The notes: generated from the sequence alone by a model not told the origin. DNA of 64,000 bases from F1-120-MAGs238 sp964484185 (GCA_964484185.1 CAZAEQ010000018.1:18856-82855), one strand, 5' to 3'. Positions 55,173-63,815 are shown, counted from the stretch's first letter. A program made the numbers and translations.

Positions 55173-55202
55173 CAGGCCCGACTGGTCTCCCAATCGGGCC
55201 TG
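55173..55202 (-). terminator. Terminator after the PQQ-type dehydrogenase gene
   Basis: CAGGCCCGA (55173-55181) and TCGGGCCTG (55194-55202) enclose a 12-base loop. Its stem is identical to that at 52219-52248. It lies 13 bases after the stop of the dehydrogenase gene. On the plus strand it is followed by CATTTTTC, so it could also work in reverse. Confidence 0.6.
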
Positions 55203-55215
55203 CATTTTTCATCTC

Positions 55216-56692
55216 TTACACGCATCCTTCGCTGAATGCGTCTACAAAGTCGAGGTAGTCAAAGAAATCGATCGACCCATCCCCATTGAAATCCGCCGAA
55301 GGCAGATTACTTGAGAACGCATCCACGAAGTCCAGATAGTCAAAGAAGTCCACTTCGCTGTCGCCGTTGAAGTCCGCCAGACATTGACACTCATCCGGAA
55401 TGTTGTCGCTGTTCGTATCCAAACTGCGGCCGCTTGCGATGTCTGAACAATCCGCACGCCCGTTGGCGTTGCAATCAGTGATCGGCGTTGTCGGAACAAT
55501 CTTCAGCAGTGATCCATTCGACCCGCTGCCACGCATGCAGAAGTAAAGCTCTCCATCATTATCTTCGCCAAAGCTTGTCAACCCCAATCCCATTTGCAGC
55601 AACTGCGTCGCTGTATTGGTCGTGCGGTTGTATGCAAAGATCCGTCCTGTGCAGTAATCGCCGAACAGGTACAGGCCCGACAGACTCGGAATCGCACAGC
55701 CCCGGTAGACAAAGCCGCCAGTAATTGAACACCCGTTCGCGTTCGTTGGCGGAATCGCAGTTCCTGAGTGGCGATACTGAAACAGCGGCAATGTCAGACT
55801 CGCCGCGTTGCACGTGCAACCTGATAGCCCGGTGCAATTGAACCCTTCCATGCACCGCCAGCCATAATTCCTGCCCCCTGCCGCTCCCGCCGGCTGAAAG
55901 TTCACTTCTTCAAACTGATCCTGCCCCACATCAGCAATCCAGAGATCGCCCGTCAATTTATCAAAACTCGGCCGCCCCGGATTGCGCAGCCCATACCCCC
56001 AGANNNNNNNNNNCAGCGCCCGGATTCCCAGCGACTCCAAAAGTGTTCGTCGGCGGAATGCGGTAGTTCTTCGCCGGATCTGCCGGGAAATCATCTCCAT
56101 TGACATCAAGTCGCAAAATCTTCCCGAGGAACTGCGTCGTTCCCGCATTGTTGATTGTCTGAGCCCGGTTCCCCGGATCATTGCCGCTGCCGCCATCGCC
56201 GGAAGAAATATACAGATATCCATCAGGTCCGAAATCAATCCATCCGCCGTTGTGATTGTCAAACGGCTGTGCATAGCTCAGAATCTGCCTCCGGCTCGCC
56301 GCGTCCGCCACATCTGGATTCGCCGAAACCGTGTATTCATCAATGAATGTGGTTCCGCCCGTTCCAGTATAATTTATATAAAACTTGCCATTCGTTGCAT
56401 AGTTGGGGTGAAACGCCATGCCCAGAAGCCCCTGCTCATCAGCAGTCGACACAGGTGACACCTGCAGAAACGGAGTCGCATTGAACGCGCCATTCTTGAA
56501 CACGCGAATTCGACCCGTCTGCAAACTTCCCAGCCGCTGCTCTACAAGAAACAAACGCGTCGTCTGATCACCCGGCGACTGCATCGCCTGAAGCGGCCGC
56601 GCATCTGTCGCCGGACCAATAGCCTGGGTCGTAACCTGGGCAAACGCACCCGCGCATAACGACATACTTGCAGCAATTGCGAACTTCAACAT
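55216..56692 (-). CDS. Secreted PQQ-type sugar dehydrogenase with TSP3-like linker and two-copy GC dockerin-like tag, split by assembly gap
   Basis: ATG 56692 (MLKFAIAASMSL, after GGGAGAG) starts a signal peptide ending near AGAFAQ. The frame then reads through a six-bladed quinoprotein propeller: DEQGLLGMAFHPNY, FDNHNGGWIDFGPDGYLYIS, GDGGSGNDPGNRAQ and LGKILRLDVNGDDFP. Ten Ns at 56004-56013 break it. On the other side it resumes as WGYGLRNPGRPSFD, DLWIADVGQDQFEEVNF and GGFVYRG, exactly where aldose sugar dehydrogenases have PGAxPEIWAYGLRNP. Then come DCNANGRADCSDIASG (TSP3-like) and the tag, ending EGCV. The two halves are in different frames only because the N-run is not a multiple of three. 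I infer one intact gene with an unsequenced stretch. Confidence 0.85.
56004..56013. other. Assembly gap (10 N) inside the dehydrogenase gene
   Basis: A run of ten Ns marks unknown sequence, probably an arbitrary length. For the flanking reading frames to join (GGC GCT G... to ..TC TGG GGG) the true gap should be a multiple of three bases. Confidence 0.95.
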
Positions 56693-56971
56693 CAATTCTC
56701 TCCCTGTTTCCCAGCCACTTTCCAAAGCTGCTGGGTTTCAATTCTGTATACAAATTCCGGGTCCGCCCGATTCGCAGAAATTTCCTCTCTGGTTCCCTAA
56801 AAGAAACCAAAGCAAGCGGAATAAGTACCGCCGGAAACTCTTGGAACTTCACTTCCGCAGACTCCAAGTCCGCGTTGATTTTCCAGAATAACAAATTGAC
56901 CTCAGATTCCAAAGACCTATTTCTCTGGATCTATCGGACGTATTTTCGTTCATCGCTAGGTCCGTCGCCAC
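56693..56971. other. Intergenic stretch without a recognised element
   Basis: 279 bases between the start of the dehydrogenase gene and the end of the DAHP synthase gene, both minus strand. I saw no convincing gene, hairpin or promoter. It must carry the dehydrogenase promoter. Confidence 0.4.
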
Positions 56972-58351
56972 TTATACCCGCCCAGCCCCCAACCTTCCGG
57001 CCAGTAGGAACGCAATCTCTAACGCCTGCGCATAATTAAGCCTCGGATCGCACACAGAGTTGTAATTCTCCCCCAGCGTCGCCTCAGTCACACCCGATGC
57101 CCCGCCCACACATTCCGTCACATCCTCGCCCGTGAGCTCAAAATGCACGCCGCCCAGGTGTGCCCCGGCCTTGGGCAAAACCTCAATCGTCTCCTCAAGC
57201 TCCCTCACAATCGCCTCGAAATTCCGCGTCTTCACACCCGTCGATGTTGTCACGCCATTTCCATGCATCGGGTCACACACCCAAAGCACCTTCGCCCCCG
57301 ATCCCACCACTTCCTCCACAATCCGCGGCAACACCTTCGCTGCCAGCTCCGCGCCCATCCGCGTAATCAACACAATCTTCCCCGCCTCGTTCTCCGGATT
57401 CAAAACGCGACACAACTCCACCACTTCACCCGCACTCGCTTTGGGTCCCACCTTCACACCCACTGGATTCGCGATCCCTCGAAAAAACTCAATATGCGCC
57501 CCATCAAGCTGCCGCGTCCGCTCTCCAACCCACGGCATATGCGTCGTCAAGTCATACCACCCCGTGCGCCGCGGCACGCGCCTGGTCTGCGCTGACTCAT
57601 AATGCAGATTCAATCCTTCATGGCTCGTGAAAAATTCCACACGCGACAAATCTGCAACATCGCCCTCGCCAATCGCCGCCATGAACCGCATCGCCTGCGT
57701 CAGCCCCTCCACCATCTTCTCATACTCACCGCGCCTCTGAGCCGACAGCGTCGCATGCTTGAAGAAACTCAAGTTCCAGTATTCCGGGTGATGCAAATCC
57801 GCAAATCCGCCCGCCGCCAGCGAACGTATGAAATTCAACGTCGTCGCCGCACGCTCATATGCCGCCACCATCGCAAATGGATCCGGCCGCCGCGACTGCT
57901 CATTAAACTCCGGTCGATTAAACAAATCGCCAAAGTAACTCGGCAGTGTCACCTGCTTGCCATCAACCACTTGCATCTCGCTCGCGCTCGACCGCGGCTT
58001 GGCATACTGCCCCGCAAATCGCCCCACGCGAATCACCGGCTTGTGCCCACCAAGCACCAGCACCAGCGACATCTGCAGCAAAATTTTCAGCTTCGCAGCG
58101 ATCGCTTCGGGTGTGCACTCTTCCATCCGCTCCGCACAGTCTCCACCCTGAAGCAAAAACCGCTTCCCAACCTGAGCCTCCGCCACCTGCGACTTCAGCC
58201 GCTCAATTTCCCAGCTCGTCACCAACGGCGGCAATCCCGCCAATTTCTCCGCCGCCAGACCGACAGCCCCCGCATCCGGATATTCCACCTTCTGCGCCTC
58301 GGCCTTATTCTTCCAGCTCTGCGGCGACCAATTTGAATTCTCTGCTGCCAA
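56972..58351 (-). CDS. aroG: Class II 3-deoxy-7-phosphoheptulonate (DAHP) synthase
   Basis: The 459-residue protein is a typical plant/mycobacterial-type class II DAHP synthase, the first step of the shikimate pathway (phosphoenolpyruvate plus erythrose 4-phosphate). The start NWSPQSWKNKAEAQKVEYPD is conserved. Also seen are GGDCAER (about 69), RVGRFAGQYAKPRSS (about 107), NPVGVKVGPKAS (about 290), LITRMGAELA and CDPMHGNG (about 370), with the metal-binding Cys, His, Glu and Asp set in place. The symbol follows mycobacterial usage; names vary. It is a single gene in the cytosol. Regulation may involve the palindrome at 58469-58487 in its upstream spacer. Confidence 0.96.
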   Translation of the reverse strand: MAAENSNWSPQSWKNKAEAQKVEYPDAGAVGLAAEKLAGLPPLVTSWEIERLKSQVAEAQVGKRFLLQGGDCAERMEECTPEAIAAKLKILLQMSLVLVLGGHKPVIRVGRFAGQYAKPRSSASEMQVVDGKQVTLPSYFGDLFNRPEFNEQSRRPDPFAMVAAYERAATTLNFIRSLAAGGFADLHHPEYWNLSFFKHATLSAQRRGEYEKMVEGLTQAMRFMAAIGEGDVADLSRVEFFTSHEGLNLHYESAQTRRVPRRTGWYDLTTHMPWVGERTRQLDGAHIEFFRGIANPVGVKVGPKASAGEVVELCRVLNPENEAGKIVLITRMGAELAAKVLPRIVEEVVGSGAKVLWVCDPMHGNGVTTSTGVKTRNFEAIVRELEETIEVLPKAGAHLGGVHFELTGEDVTECVGGASGVTEATLGENYNSVCDPRLNYAQALEIAFLLAGRLGAGRV

Positions 58352-58468
58352 AATAAATGCTCCCCAGGATTTCGTTCAAGGCTAGCCCTGAATAACTAGC
58401 ATCGTCCAAGGCCGCTCGCAACTACTGGAAAGTACTCAAAAAGAGGCACTAGAGGGGAGGAAATCAAC

Positions 58469-58487
58469 CGGTTACAAATTGTAACCG
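58469..58487. promoter_or_regulatory. 19-base perfect palindrome, candidate operator
   Basis: CGGTTACAA-A-TTGTAACCG lies in the 276-base divergent spacer between the DAHP synthase gene (minus) and the TMEM175-like gene (plus). The central single base and AT-rich core are typical of dimeric repressor sites. As RNA it could form a 7-bp hairpin, but no T-run follows. Confidence 0.45.
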
Positions 58488-58533
58488 ACTGAAGCTCTCC
58501 GCTTCCTCTTCCAAATCGGCACCTGCTCCAAGA

Positions 58534-58577
58534 CTTCTATGTATTTCTCTGTGCCTCTGTGCCTCTGTGGCAACGAC
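58534..58577. repeat. Intergenic CTCTGTGCCTCTGTG repeat
   Basis: TTTCTCTGTGCCTCTGTGCC and then TCTGTGG form a short-period repeat. From memory this sequence and close variants recur in intergenic regions of many unrelated environmental bacteria, including planctomycetes, where it often yields the spurious peptide HRGTEK on one strand. It does not encode a protein here. Its origin and role are unknown to me. Confidence 0.5.
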
Positions 58578-58627
58578 ACCGTTCGCCTCTGCCGCCCTCC
58601 GCGACAGACCCGCACTAATCTCCCGCC

Positions 58628-59281
58628 ATGCGAGCCACCTTCACCAAATCCCGCCTCGAAGCCTTCAGCGACGGCGTCATCGCCATCATTATCACCATCA
58701 TGGTCCTCGAGCTGAAAGTCCCCCACGGTTCCGCCGACTTTACCAATCTCGCCCCGCTCTTCCCCGTCTTCCTCTCCTACATCCTCTCCTTCATCTACAT
58801 CGGCATCTACTGGAACAACCACCATCACCTCCTCCATGCCGCCCGCACCGTCTCCGGCTCTGTCCTCTGGGCCAATCTCCACCTGCTCTTCTGGCTCTCC
58901 ATCGTCCCCCTCGTCACCGGCTGGATGGGCGAAAACCACTTCGCTCCAGCCCCCACCGCCCTCTACGGCGCAGTCCTGCTCATGTCCGCCATCGCCTACA
59001 CCATCCTGCAGTACGTCATCATGCGCATCGCCGACAATCAGACCATCCTTACCCGCGCCCTGGGCAAAGACTCCAAAGGCAAACTCTCCCTCCTCCTCTA
59101 CGCCGCCGCGATTCCCCTCGCCTTCCTCTCCCCCGCAATCGCTGGCAGCATCTACGCCCTGGTCGCCCTCATCTGGCTCATCCCCGACCGCCGCATCGAA
59201 CATGCTCTCGCCCAGGCGCCGAACCATTCTTCGATTGCCGACAACTCTTCAACGAGCCCCGAACGTAAGCCCCGAACATAA
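58628..59281 (+). CDS. TMEM175-family (DUF1211) potassium-channel-like membrane protein
   Basis: The 217-residue protein starts RATFTKSRLEAFSDGVIAI. The RxxxFSDG motif at the start of helix 1 is the hallmark of TMEM175. About six membrane helices follow. Bacterial members are K+-permeable tetramers without the classical selectivity-filter sequence. The gene is divergent from the DAHP synthase gene. Its 3' end carries a 13-base tandem repeat (59255-59293). Because 13 is not a multiple of three, unit gain or loss would change the C-terminal tail, which is not conserved in the family. Located in the inner membrane. Confidence 0.93.
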   Translation: MRATFTKSRLEAFSDGVIAIIITIMVLELKVPHGSADFTNLAPLFPVFLSYILSFIYIGIYWNNHHHLLHAARTVSGSVLWANLHLLFWLSIVPLVTGWMGENHFAPAPTALYGAVLLMSAIAYTILQYVIMRIADNQTILTRALGKDSKGKLSLLLYAAAIPLAFLSPAIAGSIYALVALIWLIPDRRIEHALAQAPNHSSIADNSSTSPERKPRT

Positions 59282-59293
59282 GCCCCGAACATA
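59255..59293 (+). repeat. Three 13-base tandem repeats at the end of the TMEM175-like gene
   Basis: AGCCCCGAACGTA, AGCCCCGAACATA and AGCCCCGAACATA follow without spacing. The first two units encode the last residues and the stop codon; the third is past the stop. Copy-number change would alter the reading frame of the tail. Confidence 0.75.
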
Positions 59294-59331
59294 AGTAAGT
59301 TGGGTGGTTCGTTGTGGTACAGCAACCACTT

Positions 59332-61965
59332 TCAATCATCGTCGTCATCATCCCCGCCCAAATCCGACTTCTTGAGCCCCAGCTTCTCCAGCCCCTTCCC
59401 ATGCGCCCCGCTCCACTGGGCCGGATACGGCGTATCCCACCCCTTCACTGCCGCCCACACAATCCGATTCAGCGTGTCATCATCAATCAAATCCGGCTTC
59501 TCCAGCGGTAACTTTTCCGACAACTCCGCAAACCGCATCTGCTCCCCATTCTCAATCTCCGCCTTCTTCACATTCAACTCACACAGCGGCGTCTTGGGAA
59601 CAATCGCCTCATACGGCTTCAAATTCGGCGTCATCGTAAAACAATCGCTGAACACATTCGCCGCCGCCGAAAGTTGATTCGCCGCAGTAATCCCAAAGAT
59701 CCGCTGAATCGTGTGTACCACCCCCGGCTGACTGTAAAACGTACTGACTGTCTCGCCGCGTTTCGCATACGGGCTGATCACCAGACACAGCGACCGATGC
59801 CCATCCACATGATCAAACCCGTTCTGCGGATCATCCTCTGTCACAAAAATCGCCGTCTTCCCCCACACCTTGCTCTTGGTTACCGCTTCCACAATTCTGC
59901 CTAGCGCCAAATCGTTGTCCGCCATGTAACTGCTCGGCGTCGGCACACCCGCGCTCGTTCCTTCAGTATGGTCATTCGGTAGATGCACGATCATCAAGTT
60001 GGGCACCGTCCCCGCCTCATCCATCGCCTTGAAATCTCGAATAAATACATCCGCTCGCACCACATCCGGAATCTTCATATTCCAGCCCGGATACCCCTCG
60101 CACGAATACCGCTTGAGTCGCTCGATTCCGATCTTCTGCTTAAACGTGTATTTCTTCCCGCCCGCCACGAAGTCATCATAAATCTCTTTATAACTTCCCT
60201 TCGGCTCTGTCTCCGCATAATCAAACTCGCCGTAGTTCCTGAAACTCAATCCCGCCGCCAGCACATGATCCCACAAAAATCCGCTCGATGAATACGTCAA
60301 GGGGTCATCCCCAAACGTATAGCTGCGATGAAACCCGCCAAAGCTCCGCTCCAGATACGGTGTCACATTCCCCTCAGTCGCCCACGAATGCCCATCCGCC
60401 GACAACACGCCGCCGCAGTAGTAGTTATCCAGTAACACAAACTCTTCCGCCAGCGCATGATGATTCGGCGTCACATCGCGCCCAAACAGGCACAAACTCG
60501 GATCCCGGTTCCCGCGATCCAGATCGCTCAGCACCTGGTCATACGTCCGATTTTCCTTAATGAAATATATAACATGCTCAATCGGCGACTTCTGCCCTGC
60601 CTTCGTCGGCACCGGCGCCAGCTCCGCATCTTTCTCCCCGCGCTCCATCGCCTTCAATATCTGCGGCACTCTCCCATCCGCCAGCACCTGGTTCGTCCAC
60701 GCCCGCAGCGTCGGCACCGGCGGCAGTTCCACCCGCGTCACGCTCCCCCGATAATGCTTGGAATTGAACTTCACCTCATCCGGCCGCCGCATCCCTACGC
60801 CCTTGATATTCGCAACATACAGCGCCTTCTTCGTCGTATCCAGTGCCATTCCCCCCGGATACCACCCCGTCGGAATCAACCCACCCAGTTCAATCTGCTG
60901 CACATTCCTCGAAATTCCATACACCGCAATCGCGTTGTTCCCCGCCAGCGACACATACACCCGGCGCGTCCGCTGATCGGCCACCACCGCGTTGGGCATC
61001 GATCCAAACGGCAACTTCGCATCTGGTTTTACATCGATGTTCTTCAAAAACTTCCCATCCACGCTGAGCGACTGCCCCGTCTTTTTATCTTTCAAGCCGC
61101 TCAAGCTCAACATGCTCACAGTATCTGAATTCGCATTCGCCACAAACGCCAGGCTCCCTGCTACCGCAACTCCGGATGCCGAAAGTCCTGTATCAAGTTC
61201 CTTCACCGCCACACCCGTCCGCAAATCAACAATGCTCGCTGTTCCACTGTTGGCAATGCCCCGCTCATCCACCGAGACATCAGTCCCCGCGCTTGGAGCG
61301 GTCTTTCCATCGCCCCCAGGACGCCGTCCGCCCCAATTGCTCACCACCGCAATGTTTCCCGTCGGATCCAGCTGCACCGCAAACGGCGCAACCCCCACCA
61401 GCATCTCCCTCACAACCGTGCCCGTACCCAGATCCACTTCCGCCAGTGAGTTGTTCATCGACAGACACACATACGCAATCTGCGTATCCGGCTTGAGCAC
61501 AATCCCGCACGGAAACGAATGCGCTGTCTTCTCGCCCTTCTTGATCCCAGGCAACAGAATCCGCCGCGACACTGCGTACTTCCCTGCTTCATCCGGTTTC
61601 AGCTCGATCAAATAGCTCGTCGAATCCGTCGCGTAGACCGCTCCGCCCGCACTCACCACGATCCCCGTCATCGACCCGCCATCATCCCCGAAACCGATCT
61701 CCTGCTTCACCGTCATCGTCGCCGTATCAATCACCACCACTCCGCGATTGTCCTTGGCAAAAACCAGCGACCCATCAGCATTCAGCGCAACATCCACCGG
61801 CCGACCATTAAACTCAACCGTCTTCCCCGCCGGGTGCACTTCCTGATTCGTCACCAGCTTGGTGCCGCTCACAGTTTCCTGAGCGCTCACTGATGGCGCA
61901 GTCCACGCTGCAACCGCTGCCAAAGCTCCCGCCAATGAACGACAAACTACCTGTGACACCTTCAT
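59332..61965 (-). CDS. Secreted YncE-like propeller fused to phosphoesterase (PF04185-type) domain
   Basis: The 877-residue protein has a signal peptide (ending near PSVSAQ). A YncE/NHL-like seven-bladed propeller follows (about 30-425, with VVIDTATMTVKQEIGFGDDG and VVADQRTRRVYVSLAGNNAI). The C-terminal phosphoesterase domain (about 435-860) has IEHVIYFIKENRTYDQVLSD, NYYCGGVLSADGHSWATEG, LPNDHTEGTSAG and VTEDDPQNGFDHVDGHRS, the metal-binding layout of phospholipase C/acid phosphatase relatives. It ends with SDLGGDDDDDD, a poly-Asp tail. This bifunctional architecture is common in planctomycetes. It is followed upstream by the PhoD-like gene (47-base gap), suggesting shared phosphate-scavenging roles. 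There is no dockerin-like tag. Confidence 0.92.
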   Translation of the reverse strand: MKVSQVVCRSLAGALAAVAAWTAPSVSAQETVSGTKLVTNQEVHPAGKTVEFNGRPVDVALNADGSLVFAKDNRGVVVIDTATMTVKQEIGFGDDGGSMTGIVVSAGGAVYATDSTSYLIELKPDEAGKYAVSRRILLPGIKKGEKTAHSFPCGIVLKPDTQIAYVCLSMNNSLAEVDLGTGTVVREMLVGVAPFAVQLDPTGNIAVVSNWGGRRPGGDGKTAPSAGTDVSVDERGIANSGTASIVDLRTGVAVKELDTGLSASGVAVAGSLAFVANANSDTVSMLSLSGLKDKKTGQSLSVDGKFLKNIDVKPDAKLPFGSMPNAVVADQRTRRVYVSLAGNNAIAVYGISRNVQQIELGGLIPTGWYPGGMALDTTKKALYVANIKGVGMRRPDEVKFNSKHYRGSVTRVELPPVPTLRAWTNQVLADGRVPQILKAMERGEKDAELAPVPTKAGQKSPIEHVIYFIKENRTYDQVLSDLDRGNRDPSLCLFGRDVTPNHHALAEEFVLLDNYYCGGVLSADGHSWATEGNVTPYLERSFGGFHRSYTFGDDPLTYSSSGFLWDHVLAAGLSFRNYGEFDYAETEPKGSYKEIYDDFVAGGKKYTFKQKIGIERLKRYSCEGYPGWNMKIPDVVRADVFIRDFKAMDEAGTVPNLMIVHLPNDHTEGTSAGVPTPSSYMADNDLALGRIVEAVTKSKVWGKTAIFVTEDDPQNGFDHVDGHRSLCLVISPYAKRGETVSTFYSQPGVVHTIQRIFGITAANQLSAAANVFSDCFTMTPNLKPYEAIVPKTPLCELNVKKAEIENGEQMRFAELSEKLPLEKPDLIDDDTLNRIVWAAVKGWDTPYPAQWSGAHGKGLEKLGLKKSDLGGDDDDDD

Positions 61966-62012
61966 GCTCTCTCACTTCCTTCTATTCAACCCGCGTGATC
62001 CTGACTGCAATC

Positions 62013-63269
62013 CTATTTCGTCTGCAGCTCACTCGCATTGAGCACTAACTCAAACAGCTCTTTGCCCGCCGCGTTCTGCCACCGAATCGTCAACTTTGGT
62101 TTCCTTGGATCAGTCAGACTATCTGCCTCCATGACACAAAAACTATGTGCCTCGCCCGCATCAAACATCAAACTCGAATGCGCCACATTCGCATTCGCAT
62201 GCACATTCGTCCCCAGCGGCGACGTCACCACCTCATACATCGGATACGAAACTCCGGTCGCCGAACTCTCATGCTTCAGAGCCCGCGTGCGGTGAATATC
62301 CCCACCCACAAGCACCACGCCGCCAATCTTGTTGTTCTCAATAAAATCAAACAGCCGCTTCCGCTCCTTTGGATAATGCCCAATGTAATCCGTCTTCAAG
62401 GGCCGCACCGAGTCATTCCAGATCATCCCGCACGTCAGCAACTTGAAACTCGCCGTGCTCGCCTTCAGTCCATCCTCGAGCCACTTCCACTGCTTCTCCC
62501 CAAGCAGCTCTCTCGTTGATGCATTTGCAAACCACCTCGCATCAATCAAAAACACTTCCGCATCGCCCGCGCGAAAACGTGTGTACACACCCTCCCCGTC
62601 ACTTCTCATCGGATTGGCGTGATATTCATTGAAGACCTTCAGCGAATTCTCTTTCCCCGCCAATCTTCCATCCGCGCCATCCTGTCCGAAATCATGATCA
62701 TCCCACAATCCAATCGTCGGAATCGTCGCGATCACTTCCCGCAATCCCGCACCCGCAAAGAACGTCCGGTACCGCCCGCGCTGCACCTCCAGCTTGGTCG
62801 AATCAATATACGGCGTATCGCCAATCAGACACAACACATCCGGCTGCGCCCGCAAGATCGCCCGCCACACCGGATTCTCAACATCAACCTTATCATTCGC
62901 GCACGATCCAAACGCGATCGACACCTTGCTCGGCTCCCCGCTTCGCACCAGCGTCTGAAACTGCCCCTGCACGACCTCTCCCTCATCCGGCCTGATCTCA
63001 AACGAATACGCATGGGCCGCCGCCAGCCCGCTGAAATCAAACCGCACCACGCGGTCATTCTCGCCATCAATCAATTTCTCCGTATCCGGCGGCATGTTCG
63101 CACTCGACCCTGATTGGTCAATCAACCTGCACATCGCCGTTTTCCCCGCCGGCAACCGCACCCACACCGAAGCGCTGTTCTCGCTCACCGCCCCAATCCC
63201 CGGCCCCACTGACTCCGGAGGCGCAGCCAACACCAGCAACCCAGCCACCATCATGCTTGTAATAAACAT
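62013..63269 (-). CDS. PhoD-like alkaline phosphatase/phosphodiesterase
   Basis: ATG 63269 overlaps the last base of the SRPBCC gene stop, giving 418 residues; a TTG one codon earlier is also in frame. A signal peptide ends near VLAAPPES. The N-terminal Ig-like domain (about 20-110) precedes a calcineurin-like PhoD domain with AFGSCANDK, LIGDTPYIDS, GLWDDHDFGQDGADG, EVFLIDARWFAN and VLVGGDIHRTRA. These are the metal-binding and catalytic motifs of the family. PhoD enzymes hydrolyse phosphodiesters or monoesters outside the cytoplasm. It is coupled to the SRPBCC gene upstream. Confidence 0.94.
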   Translation of the reverse strand: MFITSMMVAGLLVLAAPPESVGPGIGAVSENSASVWVRLPAGKTAMCRLIDQSGSSANMPPDTEKLIDGENDRVVRFDFSGLAAAHAYSFEIRPDEGEVVQGQFQTLVRSGEPSKVSIAFGSCANDKVDVENPVWRAILRAQPDVLCLIGDTPYIDSTKLEVQRGRYRTFFAGAGLREVIATIPTIGLWDDHDFGQDGADGRLAGKENSLKVFNEYHANPMRSDGEGVYTRFRAGDAEVFLIDARWFANASTRELLGEKQWKWLEDGLKASTASFKLLTCGMIWNDSVRPLKTDYIGHYPKERKRLFDFIENNKIGGVVLVGGDIHRTRALKHESSATGVSYPMYEVVTSPLGTNVHANANVAHSSLMFDAGEAHSFCVMEADSLTDPRKPKLTIRWQNAAGKELFELVLNASELQTK

Positions 63270-63808
63270 CAATCCACCTTCTCAATCATCACCTGCGGCG
63301 CTATATCCCCAAACTTCTTCGCCAGCGCATTCATGTTCTTCTTCAGATACAGGTGCATCCCGAAAAAGTAATGCATCATCGCACGCGGTATCGGCGAATT
63401 CACATTCCCTGTTTCCGTCAACACCACCTTCGTCACATCCCCCTGCGGCGTCAATCGATACGTCCAATCGCCCCAGAAAAAATTCCGCCCATCATCCATC
63501 GTCATCGTGAACTGCTTCGGCTTCTCCGTCACCGTCGCAAGCAGCGCAAACTTGTTCCGCCCCATCACCATCTCATACGCCTTCTTCCCATCCTTGTCCG
63601 GCAACACATTCACCGCATCAATCCCCTCTGCCCATTTCACATGCCCGGGAACATCTGCAACCACGTCAAACACGGCATCCGGCGACCCCTTCACAACCAC
63701 ACTCGCCGCCGCCACATGCTGCACAGGCAACCTCGATCCCAGCACACCCAGTGCCCCAACAGCCGTGATCAAAAGTCCAACAACCGTAACGATCAGATAA
63801 ATCCACAT
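63269..63808 (-). CDS. SRPBCC-family protein with N-terminal membrane helix
   Basis: ATG 63808 (MWIYLIVTVVGLLITAVG) gives 179 residues. The longer frame to 63844 would start inside the atpG terminator. A single membrane helix (about 2-24) is followed by a START/SRPBCC-type lipid or small-molecule binding fold: SVVVKGSPDAVFDVVADVPG, FTMTMDDGRNFFWGDWTYRL and LTETGNVNSPIPRAMMHYFF. This fold binds hydrophobic ligands, but the ligand is not known. It is the first gene of the phosphatase operon. The start lies only seven bases from a perfect -10 box, so the mRNA may be leaderless. Confidence 0.88.
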   Translation of the reverse strand: MWIYLIVTVVGLLITAVGALGVLGSRLPVQHVAAASVVVKGSPDAVFDVVADVPGHVKWAEGIDAVNVLPDKDGKKAYEMVMGRNKFALLATVTEKPKQFTMTMDDGRNFFWGDWTYRLTPQGDVTKVVLTETGNVNSPIPRAMMHYFFGMHLYLKKNMNALAKKFGDIAPQVMIEKVD

Positions 63809-63815
63809 AGATGCG

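Noticed and set aside
58472..59227. Minus-strand open frame of 251 residues, acidic and Gly-rich
   Set aside because: It is antisense to the TMEM175-like gene, has no start signal or family motif, and ends in the intergenic repeat-derived HRGTEKY peptide.
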